In this document: positions 32,477 to 40,771 of the stretch, piece after piece | Numbering within the stretch: position 1 is the stretch's first letter | Layout: every line of letters begins with the position of its first letter | NCBI RefSeq assembly: GCF_008629655.1 | Contig: NZ_VWSG01000006.1 | Location: 124,001-188,000, forward strand | DNA length: 64,000 bases | Direction: 5' to 3' | Origin: Paenimyroides baculatum | GTDB taxonomy: Bacteria > Bacteroidota > Bacteroidia > Flavobacteriales > Flavobacteriaceae | The notes under the pieces: model-generated | Told to the model about the DNA's origin: nothing | The model's database searches: none | The model's input: the letters and a program-made list of their open reading frames with translations, nothing else | Translations under genes and position numbers: made by a program

Positions 32477-34318
32477 TTAATTATAAGGCACCAATTCCGG
32501 CTTGCCATAATCGAACTGTTGCAGGTTAAAATTAGTGTTTCGCAGGTTGTTGGTTTTAAAAATATTGTGTCCGTTACCCGGAATATTCGGATAAAAAGCC
32601 AAGGAGAACTGGAAATTATTAAAAACCAGATAATCGTTACTAATTACCACACCCAAACCAATTTTACTGTACATATCTTTTGTTACAAACGTATTGTCAT
32701 TATCGCCCATAAAACCTATCGAAGTACTAAAAAACGGACTAAATCTAAAGCCTAACCATTCATACGGAGCGTACGACTGCAGCTGTAAATTCAATAAAAC
32801 TTTTTTAGTTCCGCGCAATTCGTAACTGTCAAATCCATCAATACCGTAAGCTCCGTTCAAGGTAATTTTATCCATAGCATAATCCCATCTGTTTAAACCA
32901 ATAACAATTTCCGGATTGAAAAAGTGCCTGAAACCCCAACGCCCCCAATGATACAATTTAGAAAAATACAATCCTTCTACTCTAAAAACACCTTCTTCAA
33001 AACGTTTTTCGTTAATATAACTTCCCCACTGAACTTCTCCACCAAAATAACCACGCCTAGTGTATTTTCCCAAAGCAAACTGCGCACCTATGTACGGACG
33101 ATTGATATTGTTTTTCTGCTGAATTCCGCCTGTAATCATAAACGTTTTTCCTACCGCAATATCTTCAATCATATCATAATAAAAAATGTAACGGTCTTGC
33201 ACATAGTTGATCGATGCCAAACCAACCGTTGCCATATACAATTTTTGGTTGGTAAAGTAATTATGCGGATCGTACTCACCAACAGGATGTTCTGTATAAT
33301 TTTTTGAGTAATAGCGCAGCGATGTGATTAAATTAGTTTGTACCTTATGTAGGTTATTATAACGGTAATACAAAGGGGTTGAATGCCCAAGCCACAAATC
33401 GATATCATTCGATTTAAAACTTTGAAGTTTGCGTATGCCTTCTAAATTAGGAACCGAATCTCGAGTTGAGCTTTGATACCATGTAGTACCGCCTGCCCAA
33501 CGCGTCATTGGTGTTAGAAACCTTCGGTTTGCATATACCTGTTTAATGTAATTTTCGGCTAAATCTAAATTGTAATAAACACCGGCATCAATAAACGTCT
33601 GTCCGATATTATTTACCTGATATTGCGTTCTGTAGGCGTGTCGACCTTCTTTAAAACGCGTACGGTATTGGTTGTTGAAATAATGACCCAATCCACCAAA
33701 ATTACGCGTAGTTAAACTTAATCGAGCACTCGATGTTGATAATGATCCGGTGGGATACCAGCTCCATGCATCTAAAACCTTTATGTGGATATCTACAGAA
33801 TCGGAATTTTCTGAAATTGTTTCAGGCTTTACCGAAACTCTACGAATATAACGCTGTGTACGCAATAAACGTTCAGATTCTTTTAATTTGATGGAATCTA
33901 AAGGTTGGTTGCGTTTAAAAAGCAATAAACTGCGAACAGTAAATTGCTTGGTTTTTAAATGGAGTCTGTTTCCAATTTTCTCGATCTGTTTTTTAGGAAC
34001 ACGGGTAGAATCCTGAATAGAAAAACCAAAAGGATCGTATGTATCAATAATTATATTACGAATAACCTTACCTTGAAATTTTTCAAAATCGTAGTCAATA
34101 TCGGCTTGCTTTACCGCCTGTACATTGGTATTTACGTTTGTTGCCTTTTTACGAACAAGCAGTTTGTGTAGTTGCCTTGTAAACTTTCCCTTTTTAGAAA
34201 GTTCTTCCAGTTTTTGCATTTGTTGCTGTGTTGTTACAATGCTGTCTTTCGTTTGCGAAAAAGCACTGCAACAACATAAAAATGCAAGTAATACTAAAAA
34301 CTGATAATATCTTTTCAA
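32477..34318 (-). CDS. Outer-membrane protein with POTRA-like domain and beta barrel
   Basis: The 613-residue protein begins at a TTG start (MKRYYQFLVLLAFLCCCSAFSQ, signal peptide). Residues about 75-185 contain alpha/beta segments of the POTRA type (VIRNIIIDTYDPFGFSIQD, QRYIRRVSVKPETISENSDSVDIHIKVLDAW), and from about 190 a long beta barrel of aromatic-rich strands runs to the end. The layout resembles Omp85/BamA-type proteins with a single POTRA domain. The ligand and role are unknown; transport, assembly or lipid insertion are possible. A TTG start is unusual for a signal-bearing protein but no better one is in frame. Confidence 0.8.
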   Translation of the reverse strand: MKRYYQFLVLLAFLCCCSAFSQTKDSIVTTQQQMQKLEELSKKGKFTRQLHKLLVRKKATNVNTNVQAVKQADIDYDFEKFQGKVIRNIIIDTYDPFGFSIQDSTRVPKKQIEKIGNRLHLKTKQFTVRSLLLFKRNQPLDSIKLKESERLLRTQRYIRRVSVKPETISENSDSVDIHIKVLDAWSWYPTGSLSTSSARLSLTTRNFGGLGHYFNNQYRTRFKEGRHAYRTQYQVNNIGQTFIDAGVYYNLDLAENYIKQVYANRRFLTPMTRWAGGTTWYQSSTRDSVPNLEGIRKLQSFKSNDIDLWLGHSTPLYYRYNNLHKVQTNLITSLRYYSKNYTEHPVGEYDPHNYFTNQKLYMATVGLASINYVQDRYIFYYDMIEDIAVGKTFMITGGIQQKNNINRPYIGAQFALGKYTRRGYFGGEVQWGSYINEKRFEEGVFRVEGLYFSKLYHWGRWGFRHFFNPEIVIGLNRWDYAMDKITLNGAYGIDGFDSYELRGTKKVLLNLQLQSYAPYEWLGFRFSPFFSTSIGFMGDNDNTFVTKDMYSKIGLGVVISNDYLVFNNFQFSLAFYPNIPGNGHNIFKTNNLRNTNFNLQQFDYGKPELVPYN

Positions 34319-34371
34319 GGCTGTGTTTTAAAAACATTAAAGTACTAAAAGTTTTTATATGTGTAGATTTG

Positions 34372-34818
34372 TTAGGTGTTAATTTCTAAATCTTTAATAT
34401 AATCTTCGTATTCGTAGAAAAACAGTTCAAAATTAGTCATTTTCTCTGCGAAAAAATCATAAATTTCCTGCCATGTGTTTTTATTGTTCACACTTACGCT
34501 TTTATCGATATCAACCCAAATTCTACTGATTAATTTTCCGTTTGGCAGGTAATAATTACGTTCAAAAACTGCATCGGGTAAAAATTCTTCCAACAAAATA
34601 GCCTTTAACGATTCTATCTTTTCAAAATAAATTTTGCGTTTTTCATCGTCTTTCGGTTCAATTTCCAAAGCAACCTGTGCCGTTTTGTTATCCACAAAAA
34701 ACTTAAAAGTAACATCTTTTATCTTGGTATTATGCAACAGCCATTTGCGTGGATAAGTATCAGCAAACCCAGTCCAGAAATCTTTTTTTATTTGTAGCGC
34801 TTCTTGTTTACTAAACAT
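34372..34818 (-). CDS. DUF4268 protein
   Basis: The 148-residue protein matches DUF4268: MFSKQEALQIKKDFWTGFADTYPRKWLL, KDVTFKFFVDNKTAQVALEIE and a C-terminal NNKNTWQEIYDFFAEKMTNFELFFYEYEDYIKDL. The family has a restriction-endonuclease-like relation in other proteins, but this short version is a stand-alone gene common in Flavobacteriaceae. It begins only 30 bp from the divergent Nudix gene, so the two start regions share promoter space. Function unknown. Confidence 0.87.
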   Translation of the reverse strand: MFSKQEALQIKKDFWTGFADTYPRKWLLHNTKIKDVTFKFFVDNKTAQVALEIEPKDDEKRKIYFEKIESLKAILLEEFLPDAVFERNYYLPNGKLISRIWVDIDKSVSVNNKNTWQEIYDFFAEKMTNFELFFYEYEDYIKDLEINT

Positions 34819-34834
34819 TGAGTATATTTAAAAA

Positions 34835-34842
34835 TATTTTTG
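34835..34842 (+). promoter_or_regulatory. -7 box of the Nudix gene, very near the start codon
   Basis: TATTTTTG lies 6 bp before ATG 34849. Transcription would start within about 2 bases of the start codon, giving a leaderless or nearly leaderless mRNA. The -33 TTG at 34818 is only 14 bp away. Confidence 0.4.
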
Positions 34843-34848
34843 TGAGCT

Positions 34849-35487
34849 ATGCAATTTGAACAGTTTTTAGATAAAATAAGTGTTGTGGCAAAACAACCGT
34901 TATTTGCCTTGGATGCCCATTTGAAAATGGCACCGTTAGAGCGTGTTCAATACCTTCAAAATTACGATTATTCTGCAAAGAATCCTAAAGCATCGGCAGT
35001 TTTAAGTTTGTTCTACCCTAAAAACGGTTTGGCGCATCTGCTTTTAATTGTTCGATCGTCTTATCCGGGTGTACATTCATCTCAAATTGCTTTTCCGGGC
35101 GGTAAGAAAGAATTAGAAGATTTAGATTTGCAGGAAACCGCTTTGCGCGAAGCAAATGAAGAGGTAGGAGTTAGTTCAACGGAAATTGAAATTGTAAAGC
35201 AATGGAGCGATTTGTATATTCCGCCGAGTAATTTTATGGTTTCTGCTTTCATGGGAATATCACAACAGACGCAAAATTTTGTGTTGCAACCTGATGAAGT
35301 GAGTGGTATTATTGAACTTCCTGTAACCGATCTGCTAAACGATTCGTTGGTACAAAACGTTCGTATGAACACATCGTATGGAAGCGACATTTCTGTTCCG
35401 GCTTTTGTAATTAACGATCATATTGTCTGGGGTGCAACTGCTATGATTTTAAGTGAAATTAAAGAAACTTTTAGAGCCGTTTTTTAA
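34849..35487 (+). CDS. Nudix hydrolase, CoA pyrophosphatase type
   Basis: The 212-residue enzyme has a Nudix box GGKKELEDLDLQETALREANEEVG at about residues 84-107, with the glutamates that bind magnesium. The CoAse-type upstream signature SSQIAFPGGKKELED and LLIVRSSYPGVHSSQ are present. CoA pyrophosphatase splits CoA or its oxidised forms into phosphopantetheine and adenosine 3',5'-bisphosphate. It overlaps the hydrolase gene region only in non-coding bases: the next gene starts 11 bp after its stop at 35498. Confidence 0.9.
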   Translation: MQFEQFLDKISVVAKQPLFALDAHLKMAPLERVQYLQNYDYSAKNPKASAVLSLFYPKNGLAHLLLIVRSSYPGVHSSQIAFPGGKKELEDLDLQETALREANEEVGVSSTEIEIVKQWSDLYIPPSNFMVSAFMGISQQTQNFVLQPDEVSGIIELPVTDLLNDSLVQNVRMNTSYGSDISVPAFVINDHIVWGATAMILSEIKETFRAVF

Positions 35488-35497
35488 TTTTTGGCTG

Positions 35498-36136
35498 ATG
35501 AGGAAAATCTATATTTTTAGTGGATTAGGAGTTGATAAAAGAGTATTTGACAACATTGATTTTTCAGATTTAAACATTGCTTTTGTTGATTGGATCGATC
35601 CTATAAAAAACGAAACCTTTGAAAGTTATGCAAAACGAATTTCAAAAGATTTTGAAAAAGATGCCATTTTAATAGGATTGTCTTTTGGCGGAATGTTAGC
35701 TGTTGAGGTTTCTAAAATCATTCCTGTTAAAAAGGTCATTTTAATTGCATCTGCTAAAAATAAAAGTGAATTACCTAAATGGTTTCTACTTGCAGGAAAG
35801 TTAAAATTAAATCGAATAGTTCCTTCTTCATTATTAAAAACAACAAATTTTATTACCAATTGGCTTTTTGGAGCAACCACTTCAACAGAAAAGTTGTTAT
35901 TGAAAAACATTATAAAAGATACTGATCCCAGATTTTTAAAATGGGCGGTCGATCAAATTGTTAATTGGAAAAACCTATCTGTACCTCAAAACTGCATTCG
36001 TATTCATGGCACAAACGATCGTATTCTTCCTGCAAAATACCTAAAAGTTGATTACAAAATTAAAAACGGCGGACATTTTATGACGGTTAATAAAGCAAAA
36101 GAGATTGAAGTTATTATTAAAAAGCTTTGTTGTTAA
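35498..36136 (+). CDS. Alpha/beta hydrolase fold protein
   Basis: The ATG at 35498 gives a 212-residue protein starting MRKIYIFSGLGVDKRVF; an earlier start would overlap the Nudix gene. The core has a nucleophile elbow with ILIGLSFGGMLAVEVSK (G-L-S-F-G-G, serine nucleophile near residue 64), a helical lid, and a C-terminal strand with HGTNDRILP and a final GGHFMTVNKA supplying the catalytic Asp and His. It is a small esterase/thioesterase-like hydrolase of unknown substrate. It follows the Nudix gene closely and is probably co-transcribed. Confidence 0.85.
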   Translation: MRKIYIFSGLGVDKRVFDNIDFSDLNIAFVDWIDPIKNETFESYAKRISKDFEKDAILIGLSFGGMLAVEVSKIIPVKKVILIASAKNKSELPKWFLLAGKLKLNRIVPSSLLKTTNFITNWLFGATTSTEKLLLKNIIKDTDPRFLKWAVDQIVNWKNLSVPQNCIRIHGTNDRILPAKYLKVDYKIKNGGHFMTVNKAKEIEVIIKKLCC

Positions 36137-36191
36137 TGATTTATTCATTTTCAGGTTTGTTAAAAACCAAAAATCTATAATGTTTAAGATG

Positions 36192-36199
36192 TATCTTTG
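36192..36199 (+). promoter_or_regulatory. -7 box of the acyltransferase gene
   Basis: TATCTTTG exactly matches TAnnTTTG and lies 17 bp before ATG 36217. The nearest TTG is 32 bp upstream, too far for a standard spacer. Confidence 0.5.
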
Positions 36200-36216
36200 T
36201 TATTTCAAAAGAAAAT

Positions 36217-37032
36217 ATGAGCTTGTTTAAAAAAGATCCGTTCGGACATATAATATTTATCAAAAAGTGGTTAATCAGAATCTTTGGTGTTCTTACGCAT
36301 AAGCGCTACCGTGGCTTTAACCAGTTGGTAATTGATGGATCTGAAGTCATAAAAAATCTTCCTGAAAACAACGTACTTTTTATATCGAACCATCAAACGT
36401 ATTTTGCCGATGTAGTGGCAATGTTTCATGTTTTCAATGCCAGTTTAAAGGGTAGAGTTGATAATATTAAGAATGTACTTTATCTATGGAATCCAAAGAT
36501 GAATCTCTATTACGTTAGTGCGAAGGAAACAATGGAATCGGGTATTTTACCAAGGATTATGGGTTATACCGGAGCAATAACCGTTGAAAGAACGTGGCGT
36601 GCAAAAGGGAAAGATGTTGAAGAAAAAAAAGCTGTTAACCCGAACGATACCGAAAATATTAAAAAAGCGTTACAAGATGGTTGGGTAATTACGTTTCCGC
36701 AGGGAACCACCAAATCATTTAAACCGGTGCGTAAGGGAACGGCACATATTATTAAGGAGCATAAACCAATTGTGGTACCTATCGTTATTGATGGATTTCG
36801 ACGTTCGTTTGATAAAAAAGGATTGTGGCTTAAAAAGAAAGGTATTCTACAAACTTTTACTATTAAAGAACCTTTACAGATTGATTATGAAAACGAAACC
36901 ATTGAACAGATTGTTGAAAAAATCGAATATGCTATTGAACAGCATCCGTCGTTTTTAAAAGTGATTCCTACCGAAGTTATTGAAAGCGATAAAAAACTGA
37001 ATAAAGACCGTCGTTTTCCGTTTGAATATTAA
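36217..37032 (+). CDS. Lysophospholipid acyltransferase (PlsC-like)
   Basis: The 271-residue protein belongs to the 1-acyl-glycerol-3-phosphate acyltransferase family. The catalytic H(X4)D motif is SNHQTYFAD (about 57-65), and the substrate-binding FPQGTTKSFKPVRKGTAHI (about 157-175) is in place. Such enzymes make phosphatidate from lysophosphatidate at the inner-membrane surface; a homologous role in ornithine-lipid synthesis is possible. It is a single-gene unit with a good -7 box. Confidence 0.9.
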   Translation: MSLFKKDPFGHIIFIKKWLIRIFGVLTHKRYRGFNQLVIDGSEVIKNLPENNVLFISNHQTYFADVVAMFHVFNASLKGRVDNIKNVLYLWNPKMNLYYVSAKETMESGILPRIMGYTGAITVERTWRAKGKDVEEKKAVNPNDTENIKKALQDGWVITFPQGTTKSFKPVRKGTAHIIKEHKPIVVPIVIDGFRRSFDKKGLWLKKKGILQTFTIKEPLQIDYENETIEQIVEKIEYAIEQHPSFLKVIPTEVIESDKKLNKDRRFPFEY

Positions 37033-37069
37033 TTGACTCAAGTTTTCTACAATTAACTTTTATGAAACA

Positions 37070-37096
37070 CCGTCACTTCGAGCGAAGTCGAGAAGT
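37070..37096. repeat. Intergenic repeat, TCACTTCGAGCGAAGTCGAGAAG type
   Basis: The stretch contains short inverted CTTCGA/TCGAAG-like halves and resembles a widespread Bacteroidota intergenic word. It lies between a rightward gene and a leftward one. Confidence 0.5.
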
Positions 37097-37099
37097 TAA

Positions 37100-37543
37100 T
37101 TAAAAAGCATTCAGCGGAATATTAAATCCTAACGAAAAACTGAAGCCATCAATTGGTTTTAAATCTTGCTTAGTTTTAATATCAAAACCGTATCCAAAAC
37201 CAAACTCAACAATACTTGCTATAGATAATCCTACTTTAGGCGTGGCAGTGTACGGCGTTAATTCGCCTTCTACAAACGGAACAATTAAATTGTTAAACGT
37301 AGGGTAAAATGTAAAACTTCCTTCAGGAATTACCAAAAACTGATCTCTAAAATAAGCTAAATTAGCATTGGCTTCCAGTTTAATTCCTACTGCATTTCCT
37401 GCCAACGGCTGTAAATAATAACCACCTACTTTTAGCATGTTTCCTGCTTGTGACTGATAAGCCACCGACGGACCCACTAAAAAATCTTGGGCATTTGCTA
37501 ACAAAGGAAATGCTAAAGTAATGATGAATAAGAATTTTTTCAT
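37100..37543 (-). CDS. Small outer-membrane beta-barrel-like protein
   Basis: The 147-residue protein has a signal peptide (MKKFLFIITLAFPLLANAQ) and amphipathic strands with Gly and aromatic ends: DFLVGPSVAYQSQAGNMLKVGGYYLQPLAGN, GIKLEANANLAYFRDQFLVIPEGSFTFYPTF, ending in FSFSLGFNIPLNAF with an aromatic last residue typical of outer-membrane barrels. A small porin-like or structural barrel is likely. Family not recognised. Confidence 0.7.
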   Translation of the reverse strand: MKKFLFIITLAFPLLANAQDFLVGPSVAYQSQAGNMLKVGGYYLQPLAGNAVGIKLEANANLAYFRDQFLVIPEGSFTFYPTFNNLIVPFVEGELTPYTATPKVGLSIASIVEFGFGYGFDIKTKQDLKPIDGFSFSLGFNIPLNAF

Positions 37544-37585
37544 TTGTAGATTTTTAAGTTTTAATAGCCATTTTGTTTGGAATTA

Positions 37586-37618
37586 AGACCTCACAGGTTT
37601 TTAAAACCTGTGAGGTCT
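37586..37618. repeat. Perfect 16-bp inverted repeat (GACCTCACAGGTTTT type)
   Basis: Arms 37586-37601 and 37603-37618 are perfect complements with one base between. I believe this word recurs between genes in Flavobacterium-like genomes, though only one copy is in the window. The lack of a T run on the leftward strand argues against a terminator. Confidence 0.7.
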
Positions 37619-37629
37619 GTCTTTATTAG

Positions 37630-37679
37630 AAGCTTCTCGTTCATAGAAACCAAGCTTCTCATCACCCAACGAGAAGCTT
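37630..37679. repeat. Tandem AAGCTTCTC inverted repeats next to tpiA
   Basis: AAGCTTCTCGTT at 37630-37641 is complemented at 37668-37679, and a third related AAGCTTCTC lies between them at 37652-37660. The structure abuts the tpiA stop, but has no T run on that strand. Confidence 0.6.
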
Positions 37680-37684
37680 GATTT

Positions 37685-38434
37685 CTATATCGCATTAATA
37701 ATCGCAGTGAAATCTGCAGTATTTAAAGCGGCACCGCCAATTAAACCACCGTCAACATCGGGTTGCGAAAAAATGGTTTTTGCATTGTCTGGCTTTACGC
37801 TGCCACCGTATAAAATGGTCACGTTATCTGCCAAACTGCCGTAATGATGAGCAATTTGCTCGCGAATAAACTGATGCATTTCTTGTGCTTCTTCCGGAGT
37901 TGCAGTTTCGCCTGTACCAATTGCCCAAACAGGTTCGTAAGCAATTATTATGTTTTCCCAAGCTTCTTTTGGTAAATGAAACAAAGAATCTTTTAACTGA
38001 TAAAACACCACGTTTTGAAACTGTTTGCTTTTACGGTCTTTTAATTCTTCGCCTACACAAAAAATCACGCGCATTTTATGGCGTAAAGCGGTATCAACTT
38101 TATTTGCCAATGAAGACGGAGTTTCCTTAAAATACTGTCTGCGTTCTGAATGCCCCAAAATAACGGTTTCAACACCTACGCTTTTTAGCATATCGGCAGA
38201 AATTTCGCCTGTAAAAGCACCACCTTCAGCCTGATGCATATTTTGTGCAGCTACCGTAATATTGGTGTCTTCTAAAATTTGCGTTGCCAGCATTAAGTTG
38301 GTAAAAGCCGGTGCAACCATAACCTCGACTTCTTTACCGGTTGGCATATTGTTTACTAAATCATTTAAAAAAGCTACAGTTTCCTGTGCGTTTTTATGCA
38401 TTTTCCAGTTGCCTGCAATAACTTTATGTCTCAT
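37685..38434 (-). CDS. tpiA: Triosephosphate isomerase
   Basis: TpiA interconverts dihydroxyacetone phosphate and glyceraldehyde 3-phosphate in glycolysis. The 249-residue protein has the start MRHKVIAGNWKMHKNAQE (catalytic lysine), the VILGHSERRQYF signature with the electrophilic histidine, AYEPVWAIGTG with the base glutamate (near 166) and the phosphate-binding GGSV and GGLIGGAAL loops. It is one base after the TlpA-like gene, so the two share a transcript. Neighbouring DoxX/DUF1599/folP genes form a conserved flavobacterial cluster. Confidence 0.98.
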   Translation of the reverse strand: MRHKVIAGNWKMHKNAQETVAFLNDLVNNMPTGKEVEVMVAPAFTNLMLATQILEDTNITVAAQNMHQAEGGAFTGEISADMLKSVGVETVILGHSERRQYFKETPSSLANKVDTALRHKMRVIFCVGEELKDRKSKQFQNVVFYQLKDSLFHLPKEAWENIIIAYEPVWAIGTGETATPEEAQEMHQFIREQIAHHYGSLADNVTILYGGSVKPDNAKTIFSQPDVDGGLIGGAALNTADFTAIINAI

Positions 38435-38435
38435 A

Positions 38436-39017
38436 TTAAGGTTGTAATTTATCTAATGTTTTAATTAAAAGGGTGTCGTTTGCTACAATGGCTTTTTTAA
38501 GTGCGATGTTTCCTTGGGCATCGACTAAAATATAACGCGGAATCCAATCTAATTGAATAGACTGACCAAATTCGTCTTTCATTTTTTCGTTCAGATAGTA
38601 GTGATCGCCTTTTAAATCGTAATTTTTAATAGCTTCTGTCCATTTGTCTTTTGTTTTATCTAACGATAGAAAAACGTAAGACGCCTTTGGATATTTCTGC
38701 TGAAGGTTCTTTAATTCGGGAAATCCTTTGATACAATCGGGACACCATGATGCCCAAACATCAATAACGATTGGAGATCCTTTATGCTTCTCTAAAATGT
38801 TTTTGAACGAAATTTTGTTTCCTGAAACATCGTCAAACTCCTTATTTAAAGTAACCGAACTGAATTTTTTATCGTTAATTGAAATGGTATCTTTTTTAAT
38901 TGCCAACGTATCTTTAAGATCTTCTATTTCGTGTGCAATTTTCTCGTCAACTTTTTTAGTATCACAACTTATCGCGATAAATCCCAAAGCTAAAAGGGTT
39001 ATAAAAATCTTTTTCAT
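38436..39017 (-). CDS. TlpA-like thioredoxin-fold lipoprotein
   Basis: The 193-residue protein begins with a lipoprotein signal (MKKIFITLLALGFIAISC, cysteine 18) and carries a thioredoxin-like fold with the redox motif WCPDC in WASWCPDCIKGFPEL (near residues 90-95), IDVWAS before and RYILVDAQGNIALKKA later. TlpA/ResA-type proteins reduce or isomerise disulfides in the periplasm. It overlaps the start of tpiA by no more than the gap of one base and follows the GNAT gene. Confidence 0.9.
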   Translation of the reverse strand: MKKIFITLLALGFIAISCDTKKVDEKIAHEIEDLKDTLAIKKDTISINDKKFSSVTLNKEFDDVSGNKISFKNILEKHKGSPIVIDVWASWCPDCIKGFPELKNLQQKYPKASYVFLSLDKTKDKWTEAIKNYDLKGDHYYLNEKMKDEFGQSIQLDWIPRYILVDAQGNIALKKAIVANDTLLIKTLDKLQP

Positions 39018-39026
39018 ATTTAATAA

Positions 39027-39572
39027 TTATTTTCGTTCATCTGTTGATAAAATTGCATAGCCATAATTATCTGACCAGCCAGATTTTAAAGGTAATAATT
39101 TTCTAGTATGCGCTTCTCTTAACATTCCAACTTTTTCTAAAACAGTTATTGAGCCAATGTTTTCAATTGCACAACCGGCTTCTATTCTGTGGAGGTTAAG
39201 ATTTTCAAACCCAAAATCTATTATTTTTTTTAAACTTTCAGTCGCATAACCTTTATTCCAAAAATTGAAATGATATTGAAACCAAACTTCTGCGTTCCTA
39301 TAATGTTCTTTTCCTAAATTTAGTCCAATTAATCCGATAAATTTATTTTCTTCAATCAATTCAACTACAAAAGTATATCGTTTGATATTTTCTTGGCTAT
39401 TATCAGAAATCCATTTTTCAACAGAAACAGATGTTTCGTATATATTCTGTGGAATTCCTGCAGTATTAAACTTGGCTGTTTCTTCTAAACACTGTAAATT
39501 ATAAACGTTTTCAATATCTAATTCAGAAATAAGTCTAATATTTAATCTTTCGGTTTTTAAATTAATTTCCAT
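39027..39572 (-). CDS. GNAT-family N-acetyltransferase
   Basis: The 181-residue protein begins INLKTERLNIRLISELDIENVYNLQ, with FIGLIGLNLGKEHYRNAEVWFQYHFNFWNKGYATESLKKI and LNLHRIEAGCAIENIGSITVLEKVGMLREAHTRK, a RimJ/RimL-type acetyltransferase. The acetyl-CoA-binding region is in the last part. Its target is unknown. It lies between the TlpA-like gene (9 bp) and the permease (122 bp), interrupting a cluster that is usually contiguous. Confidence 0.87.
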   Translation of the reverse strand: MEINLKTERLNIRLISELDIENVYNLQCLEETAKFNTAGIPQNIYETSVSVEKWISDNSQENIKRYTFVVELIEENKFIGLIGLNLGKEHYRNAEVWFQYHFNFWNKGYATESLKKIIDFGFENLNLHRIEAGCAIENIGSITVLEKVGMLREAHTRKLLPLKSGWSDNYGYAILSTDERK

Positions 39573-39694
39573 TTTTTAAATATTGTCTTGGATAAAAGTT
39601 GAGCAGTTCAATGTATCGAGGAGTTTTTTAATTATAAGTTCTCGACAAGCTAGAACTGACGAAGATCGATTAATATAAACTTTCGATAATTACA

Positions 39695-40771
39695 CTATTT
39701 TAATTTAATTCTTGGATCTAAATAAGCGTAGATTAAATCTACTAAAATGGTAATTAATACAAAGGTGGTGGCTACAACGATAACCGATCCCATGATTACC
39801 GGAAGGTCTAAATTATTCAGCGCATCAACTATTTCTTTACCTAAACCGTTCCAGCCGAAAATATATTCAACAAAAACCGCACCAGCCAACATAGATGCAA
39901 ACCAACCCGAAATTGCTGTTACAACCGGATTCATAGCATTTTTCAACGCATGTTTGGTTATGATTTTATAGGTCGATAATCCTTTGGCTCTTGCGGTACG
40001 AATGTATTCCTGATTCATTACTTCTAACAGCGAATTTCGCATTAACTGTATTACAACACCCAATGGTCGAATTCCTAAAACCACTGCGGGAAGTATGGCG
40101 TTTTTCAATGCTAAATGCGTTCCTTCTCCAAAATCATCAACTTCGTACAAACTGCCGGTCATGTTTAAACCCGTGTAATTGTGCAACACGTAGCCAAAAA
40201 TCCAAGCGAATAAAATTGCACTGAAAAACGATGGTACACTCATACCTAACGTACTGATTAACGCAATCAATCGATCGAAAAAACTGTTGGCATTCAAAGC
40301 CGATAAAACGCCCAACACTACACCAATAAGCAATGCAATTACAATGGAAAGCACGGCTAAAACTACGGTACTTGGCAGGGTGTGTAAAATAATATCGGTT
40401 ACTTTTTTGCCGTTTTTCTGGAAACTTTCGCGCAGATAAGGCGTTTTTAAAACGACATCGTACTTTTTTGTGCTGAATAAAACGCTTCCACCATATTTTT
40501 CTTCAGTATAAAACGTATAATGATCGTTTTGATTTTTGTGAAACGATACCGGCGATAAATCGTTCAAATAATATAAATATTGTGTTGAAACGGGTTGGTC
40601 AAAACCATACTTCTTTTTAATTAATGCCAATTGTTCCGAGTTTTCGTTTTGATCTAACATCATTCTGGCAGGATCGCCCGGCAAAATGTTGAACAATATA
40701 AACACAACGGTTACTACGCCAAAAAGCGTAAAAAACGAATAGCCTAATTTATTTAGAAAGTAGGTAACCAC
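39695..40771 (-). CDS. DppB-like ABC transporter permease
   Basis: The 358-residue protein is a binding-protein-dependent transport permease of the dipeptide/oligopeptide class. It has the N-terminal VFILFNILPGDPARMMLDQN signature, six membrane spans, and the cytoplasmic EAA loop (YIRTARAKGLSTYKIITKHALKNAMNPVVTAISGWFASMLAGAVFVE). It starts with GTG, whose first base overlaps the stop of the next gene upstream. No DppA, DppC, DppD or DppF is beside it in the window, so the partner subunits must be encoded elsewhere. Confidence 0.9.
   Translation of the reverse strand: MVTYFLNKLGYSFFTLFGVVTVVFILFNILPGDPARMMLDQNENSEQLALIKKKYGFDQPVSTQYLYYLNDLSPVSFHKNQNDHYTFYTEEKYGGSVLFSTKKYDVVLKTPYLRESFQKNGKKVTDIILHTLPSTVVLAVLSIVIALLIGVVLGVLSALNANSFFDRLIALISTLGMSVPSFFSAILFAWIFGYVLHNYTGLNMTGSLYEVDDFGEGTHLALKNAILPAVVLGIRPLGVVIQLMRNSLLEVMNQEYIRTARAKGLSTYKIITKHALKNAMNPVVTAISGWFASMLAGAVFVEYIFGWNGLGKEIVDALNNLDLPVIMGSVIVVATTFVLITILVDLIYAYLDPRIKLK

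Noticed and set aside
35453-35497. Upstream start for the alpha/beta hydrolase gene
   Set aside because: It overlaps the Nudix gene; the ATG at 35498 gives a normal domain start.
39585-39694. Terminator or regulatory hairpin between the permease and the acetyltransferase genes
   Set aside because: The CGAGGAG/CTCGACAAG words are too imperfect and lack a T run; at most a degraded dispersed repeat.
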